A stretch of DNA of 16,708 nucleotides from a bacterium UBA1790. GTDB lineage: Bacteria > Bacteroidota > Bacteroidia > Bacteroidales > Muribaculaceae. Position numbers and translations under genes: made by a program. The stretch is taken from the NCBI GenBank assembly GCA_002314465.1, contig DCGA01000198.1:185-16892 (forward strand). The letters are read 5' to 3'. The notes under the pieces are model-generated. The model saw only the letters and a list, made by a program, of their open reading frames with translations. It had not been told where the DNA came from and searched no databases. The stretch's first letter is position 1, and every line of letters starts with the position of its first letter. Below are positions 1 to 7,383 of the stretch, one piece after another.

Positions 1-1372
1 TGAAGAGGATTGCCTCCTGGTTGACGTTGCCCATGAGGCTACGCAGGTCGGCGATGCGGTAGTCGCGCAGATCGACGCCGTCGATGGTGATGCTTCCCTC
101 CTGCACATCGTAGAAACGGGGCAGCAGGTCGGCGATAGTGGTCTTGCCCGAACCGCTCTGTCCCACCAGCGCCACGGTGTGGCCGCGGGGTATGTCGAGG
201 GTAACATCATCGATAACCCACGCGTCGCCATAGCGGAACTTCACGTTATTGTAACTGATGCCTTGCTTCATCTCGGCGAGTGCCTTGGGCAGCTCGGGAT
301 CCTTGATGTTGTTCTCGGCAAGCAGAATCTTATCGATGCGCTCCATCGACGCCATACCACGCTGCACGGCATAACTTGCCTTTGACAGGTCCTTGGCAGG
401 GTTGATGATGCTGTAGAAGATTATCATGTAGTAGATGAACGACGGCGCGGTGATGCTGCTAGTGCCGCCCAGGATGAGTGTGCCGCCAAACCACAGCACG
501 ATGGCGATGGTGGCCGTGCCCAGGAACTCGCTCATGGGATGGGCGAGCACTTGGCGCCAGTTCATGCGGTTGTTGATGTTGCGGAATTCCTCGTTCTCGC
601 GCTCAAAGCGTTGCTTCACTTTCTTCTCGGCATTGAACGCCTTGACGATGCGCAGTCCGCCTATGGTTTCCTCGATGTTGCTCAGCAGTACGCCCCACTG
701 GTTCTGTGCCTCGAGCGACTTGCGCTTGAGTCGCTTGCCGGTGGCGCCCATGATGTAGCCCGCCACGGGTAGCAGCACGAGCACGAAGGCAGTGAGTTGC
801 CAACTGGTGATAATCATCATCGTGAGGCACACGATAATCATGATGGGATTCTTGAACATCATGTCGAGCGACGCCATGATGGAGTTCTCCACCTCGGTGA
901 CGTCGCCGCTGATGCGAGCCATCACATCGCCCTTGCGCTCACTCGAGAAAAACCCGATGGGCAGGGTGATGAGTTTGTTATAAATCTGGTTGCGTAGGTC
1001 GCGGGTAACGCCGGTGCGTATCGATACCATGAAGAACGAAGCCAGGAACGCTGTGGCGACCTTAAAGAATGTCATGATCACCAGCGCTGCGGCTATGCCG
1101 GCAAGCGCTGTGCTTGCGCCGTACTGGGCGATGGTTACCTGCACGTAGTAGTAGAAGTCGTTGATCACCACCGTCTTGAGGCTTGCGCTTCCCAGCGCCA
1201 TATATTCGTAGGACTCGGTGTTGAGACCGAAGAGCATCTCCAGGATGGGGATGATGAGTGCAAACGAGAACAGTGTGAGAAATGCCTCGAGGACATTAAA
1301 CAGCACGTTCAGGACTATATGCTTCTTGTAAGGCGGTATGAAACGGCCCAACAATTGGAAAAATTTCTTCAT
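1..1372 (-). CDS. ABC transporter, MsbA-type fused permease/ATPase (C-terminus cut by window edge)
   Basis: This gene runs off the left edge, so only its first 457 residues are visible. The N-terminal part (about residues 15-310) is an ABC exporter membrane domain with several hydrophobic segments (about 20-48, 88-116, 175-210) and a coupling-helix region typical of lipid or peptide exporters (FFSSERKGDVMARISGDV, 141-158). The ATPase domain follows, with Walker A GQSGSGKTT at 404-412 and the Q-loop (NVNQEAILF) at the cut. The signature and Walker B motifs would lie outside the window. Permease and ATPase in one chain suggests a homodimeric inner-membrane exporter; MsbA-like lipid A flipping is possible, but drug or peptide export cannot be excluded. 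The ATG at 1370-1372 sits 27 nt downstream of a Bacteroidota -7 box. The neighbouring minus-strand operon is separated by a terminator, so this is an independent unit. Confidence 0.93.
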   Translation of the reverse strand, partial: MKKFFQLLGRFIPPYKKHIVLNVLFNVLEAFLTLFSFALIIPILEMLFGLNTESYEYMALGSASLKTVVINDFYYYVQVTIAQYGASTALAGIAAALVIMTFFKVATAFLASFFMVSIRTGVTRDLRNQIYNKLITLPIGFFSSERKGDVMARISGDVTEVENSIMASLDMMFKNPIMIIVCLTMMIITSWQLTAFVLVLLPVAGYIMGATGKRLKRKSLEAQNQWGVLLSNIEETIGGLRIVKAFNAEKKVKQRFERENEEFRNINNRMNWRQVLAHPMSEFLGTATIAIVLWFGGTLILGGTSSITAPSFIYYMIIFYSIINPAKDLSKASYAVQRGMASMERIDKILLAENNIKDPELPKALAEMKQGISYNNVKFRYGDAWVIDDVTLDIPRGHTVALVGQSGSGKTTIADLLPRFYDVQEGSITIDGVDLRDYRIADLRSLMGNVNQEAILF

Positions 1373-1399
1373 CTTGTATGGTTTCAGTTATCCAAACTA

Positions 1400-1407
1400 C
1401 AAAGATA
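1400..1407 (-). promoter_or_regulatory. Bacteroidota -7 promoter box (TATCTTTG) for the ABC exporter
   Basis: On the minus strand TATCTTTG matches the Bacteroidota TAnnTTTG consensus. It lies 27 nt before the ATG of the exporter gene, giving a leader of roughly 20-25 nt. No clean TTTG -33 box is present at the usual distance; that position is occupied by a palindrome (1414-1429). Confidence 0.65.
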
Positions 1408-1413
1408 GTGATT

Positions 1414-1429
1414 TTTTAGTTAACTAAAA
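1414..1429. promoter_or_regulatory. 16-bp perfect palindrome upstream of the ABC exporter -7 box
   Basis: TTTTAGTTAACTAAAA is a perfect 16-bp palindrome just upstream of the -7 box, where the -33 element would normally sit. Further CTAAAA copies follow nearby (around 1430-1455). Its position and symmetry fit a dimeric repressor or activator site, but no regulator is identified. Confidence 0.45.
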
Positions 1430-1470
1430 CTAAAACGGTGCGAAATAAACTAAAACCGCCAGCAGGGGCA

Positions 1471-1509
1471 AGAAAAAGCACTGCCCGGCTGTGTGGGGCC
1501 GGGCAGTGC
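1471..1509 (-). terminator. Intrinsic terminator of the leucine-rich-repeat protein operon
   Basis: A perfect 12-bp stem (1478-1489 pairing with 1498-1509, arm GCACTGCCCGGC) with an 8-nt loop is followed on the minus strand by TTTTTCT. It begins 23 bp after the stop codon of the gene ending at 1533, so it terminates that minus-strand transcript before the ABC exporter promoter. Confidence 0.9.
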
Positions 1510-1532
1510 GTGTTATGGAAAATGTGTGGTGT

Positions 1533-4031
1533 TTAGTTCAGTTTTGCCACGCCTGATGGTGCTTGTGCGGCCTCGGTGGCGGTGGCTTTGCCGTTGATAC
1601 GGCTCATCTCAAAGCCTTTGATGCCGCGTGAGCCCATTGATCTTTCAAAGGCTTCCTTGGCCGAGGGTGTGCCCTGTGCCGCAGGGGCAAATGTGTAGGG
1701 CGCCATGCCCAACTGTGCGCGGTACTTGGTAGAGAGCGGTAACTGGTATTTCTCGAGTACAATCTCAAGGGGCTGGAAGAAGTAGGCTCCGCTTTGGTCG
1801 CCATACACGAGGAATACATCGATGCCGGCGGGATAATAGTCGTTGCCGTCGCCCATGAACTTGGTCAGGGCCTCGCTCTTCACGGCACTCATGGTGAATG
1901 AGCCGGTTCCTGCCTGCGACTTGCCCTCGAACGCCTTCTCGGCGGTGAGAGCATATATTGAGAAGTAGCCGTCGATCATGGCGTAGGGATAATACACGGC
2001 GTTGCCCTGCTTGGTGGCTTGGGTGGTCTCGTCCTGCCATGTGTAGCCGCTGTAGAGCAATGAACCGTTGGCGGCTCCGGTGTTGATGCTTATGCTGCCG
2101 CTTTCGGCGTCAAATTTCATCATCCAGGGCAATACCTGTGCAAACTTGGTCGCGCCAAATCCGTAAACCATATATGACTCGTTGACGCGGTAGGGCAGAA
2201 TCTCTACATCGTAGGTGATGGGCACTTGTTCATACTCCTCGTAGGTAGATGCCGAGCTGGCTGTTGTCACTGTCCACTTGCCCACATACGACTCATAAGC
2301 GTCGCTACCCTTGGGAGTGGGGTTGGTCTTTGCCACAAGTTGCTCCACTGCTGTGCCAAATCGGTTGGTTGCTGATGCGATGAGAATATACTCGTAGTCG
2401 GGTACTGCATCGTCCCATGCGAGGTGCAGGCCCTCGTTGCTGTTGACGGCTTCTATGTAGTTGCTCTCAATGTCGTTGCCTTGTTCGCTCACGATGTCGG
2501 CAATGGTCTTGCCGGGATTGGCCGCGAGATATTCGGTTACCGCCTGCTTGCTTGAGAGGTAATAACGGCTTGAAATCACATCGGTTCCTTTAAGGAGGAA
2601 GTCAACCGAGTAATAGTCGGCGCCCTCGGGCAGGGTGTAGGAGAGTGAGAGGGTGGGGAACGCGTTGGTGCCGTCGTAGAGTCCGCCCCACGCTGTGGGT
2701 ATCTCGTCGTTGTATCCCTTCATCGCTACGCATCCGGCAAAGCAGTCGTTGCCCGACACATTGCGTCCGCCGGCAAACTGTGACTTGTTGTTCTCGGCAG
2801 CACGCTCCCACAGGGGCACGTCAACCTCAACGCCCAGGTCGTTGGTAATGTGGCTAACGGGGTAGGTTGTGAGCTGTGCACAGCCGCTGAAGGTGCTTCG
2901 GAACTGGTAGCAACCGCGCTGTTTGTCTATAAAGTCGAGATTCACCGACTTGAGTTTCTCGCAACCTTCAAACATTGAGTTCATCGATGTGACGCGGTTG
3001 GCGTTCATACCGTCGAAGAGGTGCTCGGGCAGTGCCTCAAGTGATTTGCAACCCGAGAATGTCATGTTGAGGTTCATGCTGGAACTGCTGCACAGGGTTG
3101 AGGGGAAGATGCCCTCGGGTACCTCGGTGAGCGACTCGCATCCCGCAAACAACTGCGAGATGTTGCTCAGTTTTGTCTTGCTGAAGTCGGGCGCCTTGCG
3201 CAGTTTTTTGCAGTCGCGGAATGCACCCAGCATGTTGCTCAGTGAGGGAAGGTTGTTGAAGAAATCCTCGGGGAACTCCTCAATGCTCTCGCAGCCCTGG
3301 AATGAGTTTTGCATTGTGCTCAGTTTGGGCGCGTTGGCAAAGAAATCCTTGTCAAACTTCTTGATATTCTTGCACTTGTAGAACATATTGTTGGCGCTTG
3401 TAATCACTGCCAGCGTCTCCTTGGGAGGAGCGGGGATGTAGGTGACACAAGTATCCATCTGCAAGTCGAAGGTGGTGATTTTGAGGAATCGTCCCCATTG
3501 GATGATTTGCTTCACATCATTGACGTGGGCATTGGGATAATAAGACATCGAGGTGGTGAAACCTGTAAGTCCGCCGTGTACCTGCACGATGTATTCCCTG
3601 CCGGCGTCGGCATATTCGTGCGCGGGGAAGCGGGTGTTGCGTGTCGATGCGCCCTCAAGGAAGTCGGTATTGCCGTCTCCCCAGTCGATAACCAGCGAGT
3701 CGGTCCAACTGTAGGCGGGGAATACGTATTTGCTGTCGTCGGCGAGCGGACGCACTCGCAGCACCATGTTGTCCTCGTTGTAGGTGGTGTCGGCGCTGTA
3801 ATACATGTTCATGATGTCGTCGACCGTGAGTTCCTCGGTTTGGTCGCCCTTGAGTGAAACCACGACCTTGCCGCCGTCGATTACTATCTCATCGATGTCG
3901 CTCACTGCGTGGGTGCTTGTGCCCTTGGTGCTCTCGATGTTGAGGTAACGCTTGATGACCATTGCGGCGGGAGCGGCGCACAGTCCCAGCACGCACGCTG
4001 CAAGTACTAATGGAAGAATATATTTTTTCAT
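1533..4031 (-). CDS. Secreted BspA-like leucine-rich-repeat surface protein
   Basis: This is an 832-residue protein starting at MKKYILPL; a longer reading frame upstream is possible, but only this start gives a proper signal peptide (about residues 1-23). Residues 45-78 form a short module (SDIDEIVIDGGKVVVSLKG and on) also seen in the neighbouring small protein. A PKD-like segment follows (IDWGDG at 115-120, H138 and Y140 after it). Eight cysteine-containing repeats of the form xFxGCxxL lie at about 216-222, 243-250, 270-277, 294-301, 324-331, 353-360, 380-387 and 430-437, as in BspA/DUF285-type repeats. The C-terminal half (about 480-832) holds probable beta-rich domains (YVGKWTVTT near 600) that I do not recognise. 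A lipobox-like LAAC is at 10-13, but the following hydrophobic stretch makes lipidation unlikely. Likely role: cell-surface adhesion or ligand binding; the ligand is unknown. It lies 35 bp downstream of the small secreted protein gene. Confidence 0.85.
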   Translation of the reverse strand: MKKYILPLVLAACVLGLCAAPAAMVIKRYLNIESTKGTSTHAVSDIDEIVIDGGKVVVSLKGDQTEELTVDDIMNMYYSADTTYNEDNMVLRVRPLADDSKYVFPAYSWTDSLVIDWGDGNTDFLEGASTRNTRFPAHEYADAGREYIVQVHGGLTGFTTSMSYYPNAHVNDVKQIIQWGRFLKITTFDLQMDTCVTYIPAPPKETLAVITSANNMFYKCKNIKKFDKDFFANAPKLSTMQNSFQGCESIEEFPEDFFNNLPSLSNMLGAFRDCKKLRKAPDFSKTKLSNISQLFAGCESLTEVPEGIFPSTLCSSSSMNLNMTFSGCKSLEALPEHLFDGMNANRVTSMNSMFEGCEKLKSVNLDFIDKQRGCYQFRSTFSGCAQLTTYPVSHITNDLGVEVDVPLWERAAENNKSQFAGGRNVSGNDCFAGCVAMKGYNDEIPTAWGGLYDGTNAFPTLSLSYTLPEGADYYSVDFLLKGTDVISSRYYLSSKQAVTEYLAANPGKTIADIVSEQGNDIESNYIEAVNSNEGLHLAWDDAVPDYEYILIASATNRFGTAVEQLVAKTNPTPKGSDAYESYVGKWTVTTASSASTYEEYEQVPITYDVEILPYRVNESYMVYGFGATKFAQVLPWMMKFDAESGSISINTGAANGSLLYSGYTWQDETTQATKQGNAVYYPYAMIDGYFSIYALTAEKAFEGKSQAGTGSFTMSAVKSEALTKFMGDGNDYYPAGIDVFLVYGDQSGAYFFQPLEIVLEKYQLPLSTKYRAQLGMAPYTFAPAAQGTPSAKEAFERSMGSRGIKGFEMSRINGKATATEAAQAPSGVAKLN

Positions 4032-4066
4032 TGAATCGTCTGAATTACTGTGGGTGGATAGGGAGG

Positions 4067-4474
4067 TTAACGGCACAGGACTTTCTTGACGCCCTGGTTG
4101 GTCACGATGAAGTAAACGCCTGCATCAAGGCCTGCGCACACGCTGCCGGTGTCATCGCTCTTGCCTTGCTTAACCATGTGGCCGCTAAGGTTATAGATGC
4201 GCACCTCGCCGGGCGCTACAAGCGCCTTAGGGTTGCTGATACCTGTGGTTGTAGTGAAATACATCAGGTCCACTTCGTCGACGGCAAATTTTGTGGTCTC
4301 GCCATCGCTTGTCACGACCATTTCTTCCTCACCGTCAAACTTGATGCTTATCGCTTTGTCAAGTCCGAACGACTCTTTCGTTTCGCCGCTTTGCACTATC
4401 AGCACACGGGCAGTGTTGGCCATCGAGGCCATCGCCATGCACAGTGCAGTTGCTGCAATAATAGTCCTTTTCAT
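4067..4474 (-). CDS. Small secreted protein with Por/T9SS-like C-terminal domain
   Basis: This 135-residue protein begins at MKRTIIAA, whose signal peptide ends near residue 20 (SMANTA); AAGG directly precedes the ATG. An in-frame ATG 72 bp upstream would put a charged extension before the signal peptide and is unlikely. Residues 38-73 carry a module (SIKFDGEEEMVVTSDGETT, then VDEVDLMYF) resembling one in the large leucine-rich-repeat protein downstream. Residues 91-135 (VRIYNLSGHMVKQG ... LDAGVYFIVTNQGVKKVLCR) look like the type A C-terminal sorting domain of Bacteroidota secreted proteins: IYNxxG, then LxAGVYxV, then a basic end. Little lies between signal peptide and these two modules, so the protein may be a scaffold or anchor piece rather than an enzyme. 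It is first in a likely two-gene operon. Whether this genome encodes a type IX system cannot be told from here. Confidence 0.8.
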   Translation of the reverse strand: MKRTIIAATALCMAMASMANTARVLIVQSGETKESFGLDKAISIKFDGEEEMVVTSDGETTKFAVDEVDLMYFTTTTGISNPKALVAPGEVRIYNLSGHMVKQGKSDDTGSVCAGLDAGVYFIVTNQGVKKVLCR

Positions 4475-4568
4475 TTCCTTGTGTATGTTTATGCTAAATG
4501 TATGTAATTTTTCGATTTGGGAAGCCCTTGTGGGCACGTTTGCCACGCAGTGGAGATTAAATGTTATG

Positions 4569-4599
4569 CAAAATTATGGCAAAAAGATAACATTTGCAA
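4569..4599 (-). promoter_or_regulatory. Promoter of the small secreted protein / LRR operon
   Basis: On the minus strand TAATTTTG (4569-4576) fits TAnnTTTG, with TTG (4597-4599) 20 bp upstream as a -33 element. The predicted leader is about 90 nt, longer than others in this window. Confidence 0.55.
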
Positions 4600-4683
4600 G
4601 CATTTTGTCCATTTTCCCACTTCTTGTCACTTTTGTGTGGATTATTTGCGTGGTTGATGGGGTGGTGGGGGATGTGGGGGTGA

Positions 4684-4691
4684 TAACTTTG
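4684..4691 (+). promoter_or_regulatory. -7 promoter box (TAACTTTG) immediately before the 186-residue gene
   Basis: TAACTTTG fits TAnnTTTG exactly and ends only 5 nt before the ATG at 4697. Transcription would start at or within a few bases of that ATG. The 11-mer TAACTTTGCGG recurs at the promoter of the next gene (5305-5315). No clear -33 TTTG is seen at 19-21 bp. Confidence 0.55.
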
Positions 4692-4696
4692 CGGGT

Positions 4697-5257
4697 ATGG
4701 AAAATGCGATACAAATGCTTAACCTTAACGAGAGTGAAATGCTTGCGCTGTGCAAGCGGGTGATGAAACTGGAGCCTGTGCGCCGCGACTGCACTGTGGA
4801 GCGCGACGACGGCATCGACATAGATGCATGGATAATGATGCGCGCCCGTTCGTGGTATGCGCAGTTGCTCATGGAGGGCCCGCTCGAGTGGCTGCCTGTG
4901 GAAGATGTCAAGGACGAGGTCGCTCTTACCGCCAGTGCCGATGGTGCGGTCAAGGCGGTGGTAGCGCCTCGCTGCGTGCGCCCTGTGGAATGGCAACTCG
5001 AGGGTTGGCACACGAGCGTAAGCGATTTTGCCGCGCCGGGGAGCAATGCCGACAAACTGCAGCACAACCCCTGGACACGAGGCGGCAGTGTTCGTCCCGT
5101 GGCGGTGGACCACGGCGGCTGGCTCATGCTCTATTCCGTTGCCGGTGATGCTGTTCCGGCGCTTGCGATGGCGCGTTGCGTTGTCACTCCGGCCGGAGGC
5201 CGATTTGTCTTCCACCAGGCGGCGTTGCCATCACTTGAGCCGCATCTTGTGCCCTAA
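4697..5257 (+). CDS. Conserved-looking hypothetical protein, 186 residues
   Basis: I do not recognise this protein. It has no signal peptide and no membrane segment, so it is probably cytoplasmic. It is rich in tryptophan and hydrophobic-acidic segments (SWYAQLLMEGPLEWLPVED at about 52-70, then RPVEWQLEGWH near 96-106 and NPWTRGG near 123-129), and the base composition is normal coding for this region, which supports a real gene. The start is uncertain: the ATG at 4697 lies 5 nt after a -7 box and would be leaderless, while an in-frame ATG at 4715 would leave a leader of about 20 nt and lose six residues. It stands alone between two promoters, with the minus-strand operon diverging on its left. 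Confidence 0.7.
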   Translation: MENAIQMLNLNESEMLALCKRVMKLEPVRRDCTVERDDGIDIDAWIMMRARSWYAQLLMEGPLEWLPVEDVKDEVALTASADGAVKAVVAPRCVRPVEWQLEGWHTSVSDFAAPGSNADKLQHNPWTRGGSVRPVAVDHGGWLMLYSVAGDAVPALAMARCVVTPAGGRFVFHQAALPSLEPHLVP

Positions 5258-5280
5258 AGGAGGGGATAAATGCTTGTTTT

Positions 5281-5312
5281 TTTGCTTTTTTGTGGATTTT
5301 CTTTTAACTTTG
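5281..5312 (+). promoter_or_regulatory. Promoter of the repeat protein / GH3 operon
   Basis: TTTG (5281-5284), a 20-bp spacer and TAACTTTG (5305-5312) form a textbook Bacteroidota promoter. The transcript would begin near 5317 with a leader of about 43 nt. AAAGGAG (5346-5352) lies 8 nt before the ATG at 5361, an unusually good Shine-Dalgarno sequence for this phylum. Confidence 0.75.
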
Positions 5313-5360
5313 CGGTGCAAAAGGAGTCTAAAAGATAAAAGCAAGAAAGGAGAATTGATT

Positions 5361-5798
5361 ATGAAGACTTTAAGAATATATGTGACAATGATTGTGCTGG
5401 CGCTCACCGGTGTGTGGATGAGCAGCAACGCACAGGTGTTGCGCGATGCAACCAACGACAACACCGTGGGCCGCATTTCGGGCAACGGCGTGGTTCGTGA
5501 CAATGGCTTCCACTCAATGGGCAGTTTTGACGCCGACGGTACCGTGCGCGATGCAAGCGGCGCTGCAGTAGGCAAGATTGTTCGCCTCGAGATATTTGAC
5601 AATGGCGGTAACCGTCTGGGTTACATCAATACCGACGGCACCGTGCGCGATGGCAACAGCAACAAGCTGGGACATGTGAACCTCAACGACGGCAAGGTGA
5701 CCGATGCCGAGCATCACACCCTGGGATATGCCCGCGGCATACGCGTTGACTGGATTGCATGCTACTATTTCTTCAATTTCTTTAAACAGGCTAAATGA
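5361..5798 (+). CDS. Small secreted glycine/aspartate repeat protein with aromatic tail
   Basis: This 145-residue protein starts at MKTLRIYV, chosen for its Shine-Dalgarno sequence and signal peptide (cleavage probably after SSNA, residue 24). The mature part is built of short imperfect repeats of about 17-20 residues with the pattern (V/L)Gx(I/V)xxDGTVRDxxxxx, beginning near residues 36, 53, 70, 86 and 103. The units probably form beta-hairpins. The end is strikingly aromatic (DWIACYYFFNFF before the final KQAK). From memory, similar Bacteroidales proteins with these repeats and a poly-aromatic end exist without known function. The TGA stop overlaps the ATG of the GH3 gene (ATGA), so the two are probably translationally coupled, suggesting an envelope role tied to glycan turnover. 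That link is inference from position only. Confidence 0.82.
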   Translation: MKTLRIYVTMIVLALTGVWMSSNAQVLRDATNDNTVGRISGNGVVRDNGFHSMGSFDADGTVRDASGAAVGKIVRLEIFDNGGNRLGYINTDGTVRDGNSNKLGHVNLNDGKVTDAEHHTLGYARGIRVDWIACYYFFNFFKQAK

Positions 5799-6913
5799 AA
5801 CGCTTGATACTAACAATGGCTATTGTGCTCACTGCAGCCAATAGCCTTTTTGCTGCCCTGCCGGCCGACAGTGTGTTGCGCCGCCAGGCTGCGCGTATGC
5901 TTATGGTGGGCTTCAAGGGCAACACCGTGGCCGAGGGTAGCGATGCCTATCGCTATGTGCATGACCTGAAGGTGGGCTGTATTGTCCTCTTTGACGTTGA
6001 CCTTACGGGCACGGCCAAGATAGGTTCGCGCAACGTTACCAGTAAGGAACAACTCACCACACTCACATCACAACTGCAGCAGTGGGCCGACTATCCCCTG
6101 ATTATCGCTGCCGACCAGGAAGGCGGCCGCGTGGCTCGCCTCAAGCCGCAGTATGGCTTCAAGAAGACCGTTTCGGCCGAGAAACTGGGCAGCCTCAACA
6201 ATGAGGATACCACCCGCTACTATTCGCGCCAACTCGCCGAGGAGATGGCTCAGGCCGGTGTAAACGTGAACCTTGCTCCCGTTGTCGATGTGCTCAACGT
6301 GAAGTGCCCGGCACTGGGTGCCATCCAGCGTTGCTACAGCGAGGACGCCGAGACCATCGTGCGCCATGCGGGACGGTTCATCGACGAGAGCCGCAAGCAG
6401 GGCGTGGCATGCACGCTCAAGCATTTCCCGGGCCACGGCAATGCCACCAGCGACTCGCACTATGGTTTCGTGGATGTAACCGCTACATGGACTCCGCAGG
6501 AGTTGGAGCCTTTCCGCCGCCTTATCAAGCAGGGCAAGGCGCCGTTCATCATGACAGCGCACACCTTCAACAGCAATATCGACCCCGACTATCCTGCAAC
6601 GCTATCGCGCAAGACGCTCACCGACATACTGCGCAAACAGTTGCACTACGATGGCGTGATCATGACCGATGACCTCTACATGGAGGCTATCCTCAACAAC
6701 TACAGCACCGAGCGTGCGGTGGTGCTTGCCATCAATGCCGGCGCCGACATGCTGTGCGCCAGCAACAACATCAACACCGGTTTTGAGGCCGACCGCCCGT
6801 TTAAACTGGTGGATATAATCGTAAAGGCTGTGAAAGAAGGGCGTATCCCCTATGGCCGCATCCTTGAGGCAAACCGCCGCATTGACCGCGCTTGCCGCCA
6901 CATCAAGAAATGA
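5795..6913 (+). CDS. Secreted GH3 beta-N-acetylhexosaminidase-like glycosidase (NagZ family)
   Basis: This 372-residue protein has an N-terminal signal peptide (residues 1-20, ending SLFA). It carries the single-domain GH3 NagZ pattern: DQEGGRVARL at 107-116, KHFPGHG at 209-215, the flexible-loop DSH at 220-222 that supplies the Asp-His acid/base pair, and TDD at 291-293 with D292 as the expected nucleophile. NagZ enzymes release N-acetylglucosamine from peptidoglycan fragments. The signal peptide places this one in the periplasm or at the outer membrane, unlike cytoplasmic NagZ of Escherichia coli. GHGN replaces the usual GHGD just before the catalytic loop; the catalytic residues themselves are intact. 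Length matches stand-alone NagZ, without the C-terminal domains of large GH3 enzymes. It overlaps the upstream repeat-protein gene by 4 bp and is closed by a terminator. Activity on other beta-N-acetylhexosaminides is possible. Confidence 0.92.
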   Translation: MKRLILTMAIVLTAANSLFAALPADSVLRRQAARMLMVGFKGNTVAEGSDAYRYVHDLKVGCIVLFDVDLTGTAKIGSRNVTSKEQLTTLTSQLQQWADYPLIIAADQEGGRVARLKPQYGFKKTVSAEKLGSLNNEDTTRYYSRQLAEEMAQAGVNVNLAPVVDVLNVKCPALGAIQRCYSEDAETIVRHAGRFIDESRKQGVACTLKHFPGHGNATSDSHYGFVDVTATWTPQELEPFRRLIKQGKAPFIMTAHTFNSNIDPDYPATLSRKTLTDILRKQLHYDGVIMTDDLYMEAILNNYSTERAVVLAINAGADMLCASNNINTGFEADRPFKLVDIIVKAVKEGRIPYGRILEANRRIDRACRHIKK

Positions 6914-6936
6914 GATTTAAGTCATAAATGAATAGT

Positions 6937-6972
6937 TCCTCGTTGGCGTATTTGCCGGCGAGGATTTTTTTT
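6937..6972 (+). terminator. Intrinsic terminator after the GH3 gene
   Basis: An 11-bp stem (6937-6947 with 6954-6964, arm TCCTCGTTGGC, two G-U pairs) with a 6-nt loop is followed by eight T residues. It starts 23 bp after the GH3 stop codon. Confidence 0.93.
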
Positions 6973-6986
6973 GCCTATCTGCAGGT

Positions 6987-7089
6987 ATCCCATACCTAAA
7001 GGCATGGGGGCGTGTGTCTCGTTGTTTCCAGCCATATCGTCGGCTACGCCGCCTGCATGGCTGGCTATTGTATCCCATCCCTATGGGAT
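6987..7089. repeat. Cluster of short intergenic hairpins
   Basis: Three inverted repeats lie in series: CCCAT/ATGGG around 6988-7010; CCAGCCAT (7028-7035) with ATGGCTGG (7057-7064); and ATCCCAT (7072-7078) with ATGGGAT (7083-7089) around a 4-nt loop. None is followed by a T-tract. They look like non-coding palindromic repeats and no gene is supported here. Confidence 0.5.
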
Positions 7090-7140
7090 GGTCGGGCGGG
7101 ATAATTGTTGCGCCGCGACCTACCTTTTCGTCAGTTGTTG

Positions 7141-7236
7141 AATAATGCTTTTGCCCCTACAGGGCGCAACCCACGGGAATCATGCCAACCCAGGGCGCTG
7201 CCCTGGGCTAAGAGCATCATTGCCCTTTCAGGGCGC
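7141..7236 (+). repeat. 95-bp dispersed structured repeat, copy A
   Basis: This 96-bp element begins AATAATGCTTTTGCCC and ends CAGGGCGC. It contains three hairpins: GCCC...GGGC near 7153-7164, CCCAGGGC/GCCCTGGG around 7190-7208, and GCCC...GGGC near 7222-7233. The same element lies in reverse orientation at 12865-12959. The first 26 bases differ at 2 positions and the last 44 at 3, while the middle is diverged. The frames crossing it (peptide NPGRCPGL) are artefacts of the repeat. Confidence 0.85.
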
Positions 7237-7331
7237 CGTTTCTCGCCTGCCAAGCGCTGGAAGCGCGGTGCAATGCGTATGTGTTATGCTGGGGGATAGG
7301 TGGTCGCGTACCTTTGGCGCGCTGTTTCTGT

Positions 7332-7350
7332 CCCGGGGCTGCGCCCCGGG
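7332..7350. repeat. GC-rich hairpin (CCCGGGGC/GCCCCGGG)
   Basis: A perfect 8-bp stem with a 3-nt loop (TGC), resembling the central hairpin of the 95-bp element in design but not in sequence. No T-tract follows, so it is not a standard terminator. Confidence 0.6.
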
Positions 7351-7383
7351 TTAATAACGCTCACGCGGTGTGTCGCGCTTCCA

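Noticed and set aside
4032..4076. N-terminal extension of the LRR protein by 15 residues
   Set aside because: The extension (MPLTSLSTHS and on) would bury the signal peptide and reaches back into the end of the upstream gene; the start at 4031 is better.
4475..4568. Possible riboswitch in the ~90-nt leader of the small secreted protein gene
   Set aside because: Only a short GTGG/CCAC-type pairing is visible; no conserved riboswitch core could be recognised.
4574..5215. Minus-strand frames of 213 and 161 residues opposite the 186-residue gene
   Set aside because: They share the region with the plus-strand gene, have arginine/histidine/proline-rich antisense composition and lack an export signal or domain. 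The plus-strand frame has a promoter box just before it.
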